From Lottia gigantea (taxonomy: Eukaryota > Mollusca > Gastropoda > Lottiidae), in the NCBI RefSeq assembly GCF_000327385.1, contig NW_008708290.1:159354-223353 (forward strand): a DNA stretch of 64,000 nucleotides, written 5' to 3'. The position numbers were made by a program, and so were the translations under genes. Below are positions 36,170 through 48,875 of the stretch, in pieces; within the stretch, counting starts at the first letter, position 1, and every line of letters starts with the position of its first letter. Under the pieces are notes generated by a model. That model was not told the origin of the DNA. It made no database searches and saw nothing but the letters and a program-made list of their open reading frames with translations.

Positions 36170-38542
36170 GTGGTCTGTTTAGACTTTGGTATCACTATAT
36201 ATCTGATAAACTCATCTTCAATAGATGTCATTAAAAACTCAATCTATTGGTTACTGTGATTTTCGACATTGACACACTTCTCAATTTCCTTGTACAATCC
36301 AATTAGTACCGGATTAGGATATGATTGAGTTCCTACTACTCATACTACTATTTAAATCATATCATAGGTATATACTGTAATTATATGTCATAATTATATA
36401 CATATATAATACATAATATGTCATTTAACCAGTGACCGATTGATAACTCCATTGACACAAAATGATATACCAAATTGCATTTTTATTAGCTTGTAAATTG
36501 AAATAAAGAATATGCTGATATTATATAGTGAGAATACAGTTCGCCGCCCCTGTCCCTTTGTTCCTAATTCCTTGTGAACGTGGTAGAAAGGACAAATCTT
36601 GATAAAGCGTAGTGAAGTTGCCTAGATAATCACCAACATTGAGCGAGCAAAACTTCTTCGTGGAGGGGGTGGGGTGATCATGGGACTATATCATTTTGAA
36701 AGCTCATTGTAGTGGGTCTAGAATGGGTATGTATGTTGGTTGAAATTGTTCAATTAACATATACAACTTTCTATTAATCGAGTACTCTTTATATTATAGC
36801 AATTCTAACCTAAGAATACATACATATTAAATTTTTACATTGTCTACGTTACGGATGACTCGAGACGCGTACAACGTAACCACATATCTACTATATGACA
36901 CCAAGTCTATAAATAAAAAATAAACCACGAGCCAAATAGACAATTTCTGTTTTATACGAATTTTATCACACCACAAATATCCTATGAATGATTTTGATTG
37001 GCTTCGCGGAGAAGGAAAGTTGTTACAGATGTTTCCGTGTGTACATTGGTATTTTGGTGTACCATGCATCAAGGTCGACCTTAGCATCAATCTTATCTAA
37101 AGTCGATATTATAATCATGTTCATTGGACTCAGGCGTTTACAAGATGTCAATTTAGTTTGAAATAAACAAAGCCGATATGAATGACGGTCTTTAGATACC
37201 CAGGGTCACAAAATATTCCTCATGCTCAGCTTAGGATTACTGAAATTCACAATACCCCTCATATCAAGAAAAGGAAATATTGAAGATTAATGCCAGAAAC
37301 ATTGTGCTCGAAGAAATATAAAGATATATTTTTTGTCTGTTCTACAATCAGTTATGCACTAATACTTAAAATTTAAGTTTTATCTCAGCTTAGTATGAAA
37401 AAGGCTTGCCCCTGGACCTGTTCTGTCCTCGACCATTATCTGTAAAAACCGAGGGCAAAACTTGAGCCTATAAGGTTTGAAGTCAAATCTTTACATTAAC
37501 TTTCTCAAGATAAATTCACAAACGGGCATGATTCCGCAGCTGGTCAGTATCAAGAAAATTTTTCAGGACAGCAACATGAGCATATTATTTTTTGTCTATG
37601 AATCATTTACAAGTACAGTGTGTAGCTCAAGGGGTCATACTTCAATTAACCGTTCTAACGTCTAACCAAACATACGAAATTCATACATTAGTAGGATTCA
37701 TTAGACATAAATGTATTGATATATGCATTGAATCAGTGGTGACGCTAGCCTCCTGAAACTGGGGGTACAAATACCTAAAAGGTCTTATTTTGAAATTTCT
37801 CAGAAATAGAGTGGGTGTACAATTACTTTTCTTTTTTACTCCTGGTGCCTCCACTGCAATAAAATTCTATGCTTTAAAAAATTCCCAGGGATACATTTAA
37901 AACCCATGTAGTGATGCATTGATATAATATGTATTTAAATGAGATGACATTATTTTATATAAATTACCAGTGCGTGGGAGAATTTATTTTTCTTCAGACC
38001 ACGTCAAATACAAAATTCTTCGGTTACAATTTAATTGTCTTTGTTATACCAATGTCACGGAAGTCCCGTAATTATTTCAAATTACGTCGTTTGATGAAAT
38101 ATGTACAACCCTTCTGTAATGAACAGCACTCCTTCTTTAAGCATATTCTACCAATTTTAAATTTTGAAGAGCCATTAAGTTATATTTTTGGAAACTTAAA
38201 GAACACAGTCGTCGCTCGAAAATGTGAAAAGATAGTCTATTAATGTTCCCATACAAAATGGGAAAGATCAAATGGATATTTTGAATTACGTCAATGAAGG
38301 TATTTGTTGAAGGCTGGTCAAAAATGATTTTCTTTATATTTTGTATGAAAAGTAATCAAAAATAAAATTTTCTTATTACATTTACAGATACTTCTGTGTT
38401 CAGCTGATCACCTGTCACAACAAAGACGTGTGTCTTATCTGTGTCATCAATCTGACCGACGAATTGTTACATGGTACAATGGTTACCGCCTTTCTTTGCA
38501 AGTATAGAGCTATTCAAAGAAGCTAAACGAATAGCAGCTCAA
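36170..38542. other. Non-coding stretch
   Basis: No gene supported. A candidate hAT-like mini-element at about 37733-37858 has ends CAGTGGTGACGC and GCGTCACC-like CAGTGGAGGCACC in inverted orientation, but no clear target duplication. Confidence 0.4.
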
Positions 38543-39165
38543 TTTAAAGGGACAGAAGCGCCATTTTGGGGGGTTGGATTGAATCTTGTATATAATGTAT
38601 TACATAATTAATTCAAGACTCAAATCAATAAATAGTCTTAAAAAGTACTAAAAATGCACGGAAGTCGCATAATTCCCCCCACAAATACCTCAAACTAAGC
38701 ATTTCTTTTCCTATTTCTATAGATGTCTTATATATATATGGCTCGTCTCTTTAACTTTGGAACGCGGATAATTCTGTACACACATGGATTTGAAGGCCAA
38801 ATTTCGACGGTGAACACTATTACCGATTGTCTTAGTTAACATACTCCCGTTTCTGAGACTTTACTATGATTGGTCCCATTGACCATGAAAATTTTGAGCT
38901 AGTCAAATTGAAAGTGGACTACTACAGGTTATACTCATCCGCTAGAGTTTGTCAGTTCACAAAACGACTATTTTTAGAATTAACCTTCCGCCTTTAGGTC
39001 TCTCATCATCTCACCAAATCTTAAATATAATGCAATTTCAGACATCAAATTTCAAATCTAGACCAAAAATTACTCAAAAATAGGCATGCAAAAATCCCAA
39101 AAGGGAGAGAAAAAGAAGATTCCTAAAAATAGCCTGGACTACATACAATCATTTGCATAAAATGG
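38543..39165 (+). repeat. Unclassified dispersed repeat, copy 1
   Basis: Shares ordered blocks with 60000-60960: CCCGTTTCTGAGA, ATGACCATGAAAAT-type sequence, ATTTTTAGAATTA, CTCTCATCATCTCAC, TTTCAGACATCAAATT and AAAAATAGGCATGCA. It starts near TTTAAAGGGACAG. No coding capacity was seen in either copy. Confidence 0.65.
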
Positions 39166-39420
39166 AGTGGAGTGAGTCCTTATAGTTTAACAAAATTGAA
39201 AGGAGCGGGATGTAGTTGTCTCCCTTGTTTCAGAGATGTGGTTTTTTCCACATCTACACCCATACCCAATAACTGATGTACAATAACTTTAAGAATTTAG
39301 ATAGATGTTGGTTAAGATCACGGTCCATCACCCCCACTTTATTTTTAGCAAAGTTAAAGATATGATTTTTATACGTTTTTGTCCCTGAATATGTGTCAGA
39401 ATGTACCAAATCAATTCATT

Positions 39421-39600
39421 TTTTGAAAATTATCTTGGGAGAACCTTCTCAGACGCTCAATGAGAGGCTTGCGACCATGAAACCTCCACAACATTGTCGC
39501 ATTTTGAAATCAGTCTGGACAGTTGTCTTGTCGAATTGCGTGTATCTGACCCCTATTTGTACCCCAAGTTTCGGGAGGCTGACGCCGCAACTGGCAAAGA
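39421..39600. repeat. Dispersed repeat, pair with 57733-57905
   Basis: AGACGCTCAATGAGAGGCTTG here corresponds to AGACGCTCAGTGGGAGGCTTG at 57762, and matching blocks follow (CTCCACA, ATTTTGAAATCAGTCT, CTGACGCCGCAACTG). On the minus strand both encode a related peptide stretch (LWRFHGRKPLIERLRRF and LWSHHKHKPPTERLKGF), so the source may have been a protein-coding transposon. Confidence 0.55.
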
Positions 39601-40397
39601 TGAACACCAATTAGTTCTGTTTTGGATAATTTATTTTATTCAAGAGTTATAATAAAACAATTTAATAATTAAGTAAAATAAAATGCAATTCATAACAATG
39701 ATATTAACAAACAGAAAATAACAGTTATAAATCTTTTAGAATTGATGGTCAGACTGAATATAGTGAATCAGTCACCCTCTCGACTTTCTTTTAAACTCTT
39801 TTGCATACATTCTGTCAATGTGAAGTTACGTGAGTAGTGAATTAAGAAAAATAAGACAAACAAGGGAGACAATCGGATATATCTTAAGGCACAAACGGTT
39901 ACAAAAGTTATTATATAACTATTTTATACATGTATATATCATTTATATTGTTGAGACATCATTGATGATGTGTACTGGAAGTTCTAAAATTTGTTTTGAA
40001 ATATTATTTCTTTTTGAACTTTTTATTGAATTAGAACGTTAATAGTAAAATATCTCATAAACCGATTCGACCATTTCTATCAGGCTTTACAATTTCGATT
40101 TATCACATATTCACATGTTATGCATGAATAGGTTTGCATATTTGGCAAAGGAAAGGAAGACATTGATATATATAGTAAATAAATTAAAATGCCCGCTATC
40201 AAACATTGCATAAATATAAAAATACATACATTTTATGATATCCACGAATTATTTTGCAGTTATTTGTAAATTAGTAACAACAAACGTGATTATTAAACAA
40301 TAATTTCAGTAAATCTGTGTAATAAAATATTCTTATAGGATAGTCGAACTATATCTTTATAGATGCAAATTGTCGACTATATGACGTTATAATTAAA

Positions 40398-40507
40398 GGG
40401 GGATTCCACTTTTTAATAATCTGTACAGAATAGCATGACCGTAGCAAACTCAGTTAAAGCACATTGCAAATTTATTTTGTAAACATTAATAAAAAAGGGA
40501 ATCCACC
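40398..40507. repeat. Small foldback MITE
   Basis: Left arm GGGGGATTCCACTTTTTAAT and right arm ATTAATAAAAAAGGGAATCC are inverted copies about 70 bp apart. It lies just 3' of gene D. Confidence 0.55.
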
Positions 40508-40761
40508 TGTCAAGTAGGGTAACCTGCAAGATTTGAAATTTAAGTTAAGGAACAAGTTCAAAGTCGAACTCGAGCCAGGTACCCAACTTAAATACAACTT
40601 AACATAATATACAAATATAAAATATGTGTTTATGAAATATATAAAGCATAATAATTTTGACTAAAACGTCAATACAAGATTTTGACCACAACATAAACAT
40701 AGTTTATGCCTTGTCAACACTGATCTCCATTACTTGAAGAGTGTAAAGAGTTCAAATGAAT

Positions 40762-43700
40762 TTACATTTGAGACAAAATGGATATATAACTATCCTTCAA
40801 TGCAAATAAAAAATGCATCGTATCCTTGGCAATAACATAATCTCGTTGATTGCGAAGCGATACTAACACGATCTCTCGTTGGCTTTGTGGCATGATGTCA
40901 CGAGTCACGTGACTGTCAATGGAATCATTCAGACAAAACAAGAGATTATGTAATGTACATAAACTATTATAAATATCATTAATTGTATCTTCTATATATC
41001 TCTTAAGGGTACTATTGTTATGTTCTATTTCATCCAATTTTACTTGATGCATAAACACCAGTATTTTCGACAAACTTTTATAATCTGCTTTCACTACTTT
41101 GGTTGTCTGTAAATAGAAAGTAGCAAAATTATTCTAGTTTGTCAATAATCCAATCATATCATTTCAATAACTATAGAATAGGTTTGAATAACGTAAAAAG
41201 CCAATATAATTGAAAGGCAAACCTCGTCAATCATACACAAAACGGGTCAATCAAATGCAATACACGTCGACAGCTTCAGACAGATATGCTGACAGCAATA
41301 ACTGAATCACGTTAGTAACACACACGTCGCTTCCAGAGCAATTAATTTTATTGCCTTTCGGCCGTAATCAATACAAATTAATATCGAGTAAGATATTGCT
41401 ATCCAATGTATACGTATCCGGTCAATGTTATTGCGTTCATGTTAAAGGGTCAGTAGAACATTTTGGCGTTTCTTAGACGTACGATTGGTCTAAAATTGTC
41501 CCTGTAATTAATGCAGGTCGGTGAATGTTACTACAATATAGATCATGCACTCATGTTAAATGAATATATAAAGCCACTGTTTACTTACATCATTAGAATT
41601 TTGCCATTCTTCAATGTCCGAAATCAGCGGCATACCATCAATGTGCATTCCATTATAAACTGACTCGAGTTGGAGACTGCCTATCCGCTCGGTAAACTGA
41701 AAGAATAAATCCGAAAATATTTGTTCCTTTGATGCAACACGACAATTAATTAAATTTCGTAGGAGGTTCGATTAGTTAGCCATTGTCCAATCTGTTGTAG
41801 AAATAGATGTTTCATTTCAGGTTCTTCAGTGGATTCTGATTCAAGGGCCATCTTCTTAAAATTGTGTTTCTGTTCAATTTTTATCCCATTGCATTACAAA
41901 ATAAAAGTTGAAATAATCCTCATTATGATGATCCCCATCAGGGCCCTAAAAATGGGGGTTAACTTTTAAAACTGAACTTCAGAAGTAAGTAAGAAAAGTA
42001 AATAACCTCGTTGCACCTATAGCGAAATTGTTATCCACTGTCAAGTTATAAGTCAATGATTACAAATAGCATTGTCACCATAAAATTTCTGACAATTTCC
42101 TCATGTGGTGAATGTATTAACGCAGAATAAGCATAAAGTTCAAATATCCATATTTTTCTATCCATTTATTTTTTGGACAAAGCTTTCCAATCATAAAATA
42201 TTCATGATGACATTAAAGGGGCATTCTTATAAAATTTTAATGTGTAAACTGGACCTTATTATGCAGAGAAACCACTTTAAACATCAAATTTAAGAATTTT
42301 TTAATTAAACAATGCATGACATGATGAGGTACGTTTGGTACTGATTGGTTATTAACAATTGGTGGTCCAATTCGAATTCATTTCTTATAATCAAATATCG
42401 GCTAGTACAGTAAATATGGGGCCCGGGGGATTCAAAATAGAATCAAGAATTAAGACTTGTTGCTGTTTGTGACTTAACACTTGAAAATTTTATGTTAAAA
42501 ATTTCACGGAGGTTAAGGGGTCCTCCTCTATAATGTGGGCATTGATGTATTTCACGCTCAAAACTACAAAAAACGTTTGAAAAATGGCAAGATACCCCTT
42601 TAAGATCATTGTGCTAAATATTTCGCCGAACTATTAACTTTTAATGTCTTATAAAGGTAGAAACAATTTAAGGAGAGTATGTGACATATTATATCACGTT
42701 CGTCGAGCTAATTAACATATTTCGTCGAATTACAAGTATATTTAAGTCAACTACGGTTGCTTAGATTTGAAATTTGAAATGTGTTTTACACCCCACAAGT
42801 TTGTTTCTGGGTTATTGAAGATTAACTCACGCAGGGTACAACGCCATAATGTTCCGAACAACGGCATTGGTCATCTTTCCAACTCGAGGGATAATGTCTG
42901 AATAGACAAACGATTTGTTACCCAATTTGCCTTTACGTGTTAGTCAATATGACCAATATCACTGAAACTTGAAACTGGGTGGAACGTCCTAAGGTACTCC
43001 CTTGGTCTGAGCTTGGATAGAACCAGAACCACCTTCGCCAAGGCCCAATATCATTTATAACGGTAAGGGTTATAATGTTTAACTTACCATAGTCTGTCTT
43101 AGGCTGTTTGATTTGGTTGCTGCATCATCTATTCTGTATCGAAATGTTTCTATTAATTCCTTAACACTAGGTGACGCTTGTGTAGGTGGTGAAGGGAGTC
43201 CTGGTGGCAAAGCTTGACCACCACTTGCGCCGTTAGAAACACATGGATTAATCCAGGGCGCATCTTGAGTGGTTCTCTTTTGTCTAACTGGAACACCAAT
43301 TGCTGCATCCAGCAGAAAGAAACTTAATAAAGCTGAAATAACAATGTCATACAGTTTAAATATTATACAGTTATACTATTATACATAGTTTTAACAACAG
43401 TGTTAATTTAGTTTGCTCTCGCTTTGGGCGTTGTGAGAGATTTACAAGTTCAAAATCAAGGACAAGTCTGATATGATAAGTATCCATGGAATAAAATCGT
43501 TTAAATATGGAGCTATCAATAGCATTTTTCTAAGAAAAAACCAAAACTGAACATTCTGATCGAGGTGAAGAACATATCAGTTGTCTTTTCACCATGTTCG
43601 AAAAACAGATCTTGTTATTTGAAGGAATTGCCTATCCGCACTGAACAACCAATATGTTACTACTCTTTGACTGTCACAAGTTACTTAATATTTTTAGATT

Positions 43701-44211
43701 TCAAAATGATTTAAACCAATGAATAACAATTCAGAAGTACAAGAAATGAGTTTTTGTCTGTTATGAGAAACTAGTAAGAGGAAAATCCAACAGATGGCGT
43801 GAATAATATTATTAGATAAGTTTCCCACAGAAACTCAGATTTTATGGAAATCCAGAAATGCAGAAATCGAGTTATTCTAAAATACAAAGCATAATTGTTT
43901 TTGTATTACAGATAATTTCGTTTCAGGCGACAGATGTGTGCCCTGGTGGTAAAATATTACTCTCGAACTCTCATGGTCTCACTATTAGACAAGGCATAAG
44001 TTTCGGAACTATAGTGTGAATTAATGATAGACAAAATAAATTCAGAATTTACATTGGTTGAAGAGTAAACCGCAACACACATGCAAGTTATCAAAAATCT
44101 GTGACGAATAAACGTTTTTGACTGCGAAGAAGGGAAAATCTAAGAAAAATAAAAATAGAAAATAAGAAAGGCGATAGACGAATACGACTTACTGAAAACT
44201 TGAAAAAACAT
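40762..44211 (-). CDS. Gene D: secreted four-helix cytokine-like protein
   Basis: Exons in transcript order: 44193-44211, 43088-43332, 41589-41696 and 40762-41106 (238 aa); phases 1-0-0, all GT-AG. Signal peptide residues 1 to about 19 (MFFQVFTLLSFFLLDAA), then a dibasic QKR (24-26) that could be a processing site. PC motif at Cys37 (PWINPC). Pro-rich linker (LPPGLPSPP, 48-56); helix A about 62-88; AB-loop exon 89-124; helix B about 131-148; helix C about 157-184; helix D about 212-234 (RDYVIAKDTMHFLFALKDSY). Two sequon candidates in the loop after helix B. Closest to gene C in linker, loop and last helix. A second promoter and first exon lie upstream at 44555-44582 and would give a slightly longer signal peptide. 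The cytokine role is inferred. Confidence 0.83.
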
Positions 44212-44335
44212 TGTTAATGTAAGATCTCGACAAATATTATGTCTCTTACCTTGTGTCCAAACTTTATATAGTCGAAATACATGCTCAAAATTCCCGATTC
44301 CAGACTTTCTAAATTTAGTTACATTCTATTTTTAC
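44168..44335 (-). repeat. Gene D promoter and exon 1, proximal copy of a tandem duplication
   Basis: Shares with 44530-44733 the sequence around the start codon (ACATTAACAATG), the donor (GTTTTCAGTAAGT), the leader (GACACAAGGTAAG) and the distal block (GAAAGTCTGGAATCGGGAAT versus its diverged partner). The offset is about 362 bp. Confidence 0.75.
44262..44270 (-). promoter_or_regulatory. TATA box of gene D (proximal promoter)
   Basis: TATATAAAG on the minus strand, about 59 bp upstream of the start codon at 44211. Confidence 0.6.
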
Positions 44336-44529
44336 CAAAAACAAGTAATTAACCATTTTATTTGGAAATATAGGAACACGAAGGGTAAGAGAGTAGACTT
44401 TAACACACACTTAAGTCATCCGTGCTTCATCAAAATTGGACAAAAGCTGTGGGCTAAGACTTACAAACGTTTTAACAGAGAAATAGAGAACGTCTAAGAT
44501 TAGGTTAGTGTATGAACATTAGCGATAGA

Positions 44530-44733
44530 AAGGCGACAGAGAAATAAGACTTACTGAAAACTTGAAGATTGAACTTGAACATTGTTAATGTAAGATCTTG
44601 ACGAAAAATTAAGTCTCTTGGAAATTATTGTTGAAATTGAACAGCCTTACCTTGTGTCTATACTTTTATTGCTTCGGGTTCAAAATTTCCACTTCCAATC
44701 TTTCTAATTTTAGTTACCATCTATTTTTACAGC
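44530..44733 (-). promoter_or_regulatory. Gene D distal promoter with alternative first exon
   Basis: The duplicated copy has its own start codon at 44582 and reads MFKFNLQVF plus one base to a perfect A/GTAAGT donor. The exon is 44555-44582, phase 1, compatible with gene D exon 2. A TATA-like AATAAAAG lies at 44663-44670. Relative to the proximal exon it has nine extra coding bases. Use of this promoter is inferred. Confidence 0.6.
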
Positions 44734-45034
44734 AGCTTTCGTTTTCATACCATTTGGCTGCTGTAGAGAGTCGAGTACACACCGTATAAACAGTAAGTAG
44801 GCTAGTTCATGTAGTATTGTTATTGATTAAAACAAAGGTCCAATCAGAATTCACTAAAATGATACATATGACATATGACCTTTTCAAGTTATATTATAAT
44901 TAGCATTACTAAATGTAACTATATTAAATTCCAATTAAGTCATTAAAGTCAAGGTAAACTCCAATCTGGTAAAACTAATCTGACCCACGACGGTATAATA
45001 CCAGCCAATGTTTCCTGGAAAAAACATCTAGTAT

Positions 45035-45232
45035 TTCGGATGGGACAATAAACCGAGGTCCCGTGTGCTGTAGGTTTTGCACGTTAAAGAACCCTCGACA
45101 GTTAGAAATCGAAAACGAGTAGGCTTATGCCGCTGTTCTGGCAAAATTACCCGCATTATACACTTCATGGTGTTCATTAGCCCATAAGTTGCAGAAAAGT
45201 AGGACGTAAAACTCCATTCATTTAGTTTCATT
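45035..45232 (+). mobile_element. SINE copy, tRNA head missing
   Basis: CGGATGGGACAATAAAC, GCACGTTAAAGAACCCTCGA, CTGGCAAAATTACCC and AACTCCATTCATTTAG match the body and tail of the 2435-2792 SINE. Confidence 0.75.
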
Positions 45233-47542
45233 TTTGTTGGAATGTGGACAATTTATCTTTTGATGAATTCTGATTTGCGAGCCAACATCCAAGGATTAAA
45301 AAGCAACGTCGCAAAGAAAGCTTGACTGCCACAAAACAAATGTGATAAAAGCTCATTTTAGATATCAATGTTCTCTCAACAAAACTTAAGTGTTAAAACA
45401 TCGCAATTTCCGCCATTTATATGCATACTATACCACATGGTAAGTCATATTGCTCGTGGTGGAACTGAAATGATGAGAGGAGCGGTGCATGTTTCTTAGG
45501 TACAGAATGACAGGTAATAGAACTCACGATTAAAAGCAAATTTGCGCACCCTAAAAAGATGTTTTACTGATCTAGATTCATAATGCTACAGACAAAACCT
45601 CCGTTGTATAAATTTAACTAAAAAATATTATTCTTGTTACATGAAATGTATTTTATACAAGAATAAAGTTAACAGTTCAGCAAAATGGATCACAAACAAG
45701 CGCAAGCAAGATCAAACAAGAGCAAGCAATGTGCAAACAATGGCAAAATAACGTAATGGATTTTATAAGCCAAAATACAAGACAGCATTTGTAACAAGTG
45801 CAATGCGAAGACCAAGGAGATTCATCTACAGGACTAATAGAGTATGGCATGCAGTATAAAATTGTTTCCTGGAAAGAGCTCTTAAATTAGGAACAATTAA
45901 TAGTTGGGTGTAATTACTATGAGCTGGAGAAAGACATTCGCAATATTAATATTTTACATATTATATGTAATACTGATAAAAATAGTTTTCGAGAACTCTT
46001 CTGGATAATCTAATACTGATACAATAGAATCTGAATACAATTGCTCAACAAAATACCTTGAACCGAAATTGACGTCAATGACTTCCGGATGGGATGCAGA
46101 CCTACCTTAACCTGAAACCTCGTGGGTAATTCCGGTTTAAATTTACCTGATGCAATGATTGATAATCTTTTGTTTAATTATAACTTCAATAATATTTATA
46201 AGAATATGATATACCACAAACGAAATATGAAACGGAAAAGACCTGAAAAGATTCCATCAAATGTTAATTTTTACTCAGGATGCTTTTGGCATCCTGACAA
46301 TATTTTGACTTATATACATGTATATGTGATGCATTCAATAAAATCAATCGGCCAATTGGATGGACAAACCAAGATATATTAAAAGCTATGTGGCTTTATG
46401 AAAGGGGTGAAGAGGAACCATGTCGTTCGTAGAGTTGCAAATGATGATCCGCAAATTTGAACCTGTTACACTGGTGACTTGTACAAGAAACTCATGTTTT
46501 GTGTTTGATCTTTTTGCTTGTGTTTCGATGCCGCCACATTTTATATCAAGAAATGTGAACTTGGGTATAAAATGAGCGTAAAGGTCTACCTGTCCATCCA
46601 TGAAGACTGTCATGCCCCAAACCCACAAAATACATGACAGTGGGTTTCAATAATTGTCAACTGGAAACTGAAAATTTCTATGTGGAAAATTTGACGAGGA
46701 TAAAAGTCTACAATGATTAAAATATCCTTGGGATTCAAGACGCCTACACAATCGGACTTCTATCTTATAGTGGAGTGGCAAATTTGTAATCTCAGCGAGT
46801 CGTGGGAGGAAGTTGGCTGAGTTCTGCGCTTCATTTCCTAAAATTTTCCAAATTCTTAATTCTAATGTTATATTTTTTGGACATTCAGTTCAAGCCATAT
46901 AGATGTAATCAATATGTTTCGGGACTGGATTGGAAACATTATTTTCTATTATTCCATGTCAATCATCATTGGGTCAAGTGAACGTGCTTTTTGTCAAATC
47001 ATGTCGTCTCTTTAGTGAAAGAATAACATACATCAATCTTGGTCACCATCAATCACAGTAACTCAAACTAAAAAAAAAAAATCGTGAAAGACTTCTCCAT
47101 TCCAGAATCAGTATGCCCAGTCTGGAAATTCGCTGGCAAACTCGGGTAGACCAATTAGTCAGAGTGAAACAACTCTCAGACTGAAATCATATATTATTAT
47201 TATGTTATTAACATGACTCATACAAAGTTTAGAAGTCTACAATTTCTAATGTTAAAAAGAATAAGAAACTTAAATTGAAATTTTTGATAATGTGGATGTT
47301 TATAAATAACATGTTGGTAACATAAGTTATTGACATTTCAACTGTAACAGTTTATGTAATTGTGATCTCTGAACTCGTTAGCGTACAATATGTTGTATAT
47401 GTGTAAATCAGCGACATAATATGTGCTGCTGAACGTACGAAAACTATACAATAGTTTGCTCATGTGATATTATTCTTTCGGACTTTTGAAATACCCACTG
47501 CTTTTTTCGTCTGAATGAATTAAAAAATGAGATTAAATTAAT
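45233..47542. other. Intergenic between D and E, with two unexplained open frames
   Basis: Open frames at 46122-46382 (plus, 86 aa, Asn/Lys-rich) and 46386-46628 (minus, 80 aa) abut with no overlap. Neither shows a domain, signal peptide or clear splice partners. They may be remnants of an unrecognised transposon or chance. Nothing else is supported. Confidence 0.35.
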
Positions 47543-47668
47543 CGAGTTTTACGTCCTACTTTTCTGCAACATGTGGGATAATGAAGACAGGCAACGCCAT
47601 GCATGGTGCAATGAGGGTAATTTTGCCGAGACAGCGACACTAGCCCCCTCTTTTTGTCTTGCTCTGCT
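47543..47668 (-). mobile_element. SINE fragment
   Basis: GAGTTTTACGTCCTACTTTT, GGCAACGCCATGCATGG and GGTAATTTTGCCGAGACAGC match the 3' half of the 2435-2792 SINE in the same orientation. Confidence 0.7.
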
Positions 47669-48875
47669 AGCTACGGTTATTGAGACTATTCTTTGAATAT
47701 AGAGCAATATTAGGGAAATGGGGTATTTTTGGATTGACATAATATGTAAACTCACTTAAAACATATCAAAATGATAGGAACGGTAATTTTTACAAACAAT
47801 ATTATATCTCTGTAATTATTCAAGGAAATTTATTACATCCGGCATCCGATAAGATAAGATGGTTATCAACTGTAAAGAAATATGATAAAATAATGATATC
47901 ATATAGGAAAGATGATATTTCCTCTGCAGCCCTCGAAGTCACAAAACTTTTAAGACTTAAGTTTTTGAACTTTGTTCGCCGTGGTAACCAATTTATAAGG
48001 GGAATTTTCAATGTAATTTCTTTAGTCCATCCCACTGTTTTGAAACAATGAAATAAATAAAGGTATTGTTTCGACAAATCTGTAGATTAAATACCTTTAT
48101 AATGCTTTCTTACATCCGAAAGACAACAGCTTACGACAGTCGTTATTTCCCATGGAGGTTTTCTAGCCAACCTTTGTAGCTCCTTGTTAACAGTTATATT
48201 TCTGATATAATACGTACATAATTATCCTTAAATAATAGTTATGACGTCATCCTATGTTATATTTATCCATTACCTAGTAGAATGTATGAGTGTTGTTAGT
48301 TGTACTCAATAACTGTCCATTATTTGGTAAAAACTGTTCACTAACTGTCCATTATTTGGTAAAAACTGTTCACCATTTTTTGAAAAAGTGTCCATTATAT
48401 TTGACATAAGCTTGATGTCAGACCACAATGTTTACTGAAAATTTTAAGACAAATGACATGCTATTGAAAAAGATATAGCAATGTTTGATATTTTATTTCT
48501 AAGCTCACTGTTGTTGGAGAGTAGTTTAATTAACATACAGTTTAACTGTTTGTTCTGGAGCTGAGAACAGATGTATATTACGACAACTTTCAATTTTCAG
48601 TATCTCATGTTTTCATAATTTAAAGACTCAAAACACAATACTGCAGCATGTCTAACTGAGGTCAAATTTGACTTGTTTATATTATTGTTTTTTCTAGTAC
48701 AATGCTCCTCGCCAGTGTCCATGTGCACCCCTAATCTAAATGAAAAAGAATGTGAAAATTGGAGAGAAAGAGAATTGGTGGTGAATTATACACAACCGGA
48801 TGGGTGAAATTTTGATTAAGATATTGCTCCTATTTATTTAAGATAAGTGATATTTGATAATGGCTGATTATGCGA
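47669..48875. other. Non-coding stretch
   Basis: No gene supported. A short direct repeat (AACTGTCCATTATTTGGTAA, twice at about 48310-48365) is the only visible structure. Confidence 0.4.

Noticed and set aside
35944-36234. 96-residue plus-strand frame
   Set aside because: It is mostly the SINE at 36002-36169 read as protein.
37733-37858. Possible hAT-like mini-element with CAGTGG ends
   Set aside because: No 8-bp target duplication and only partial terminal match.
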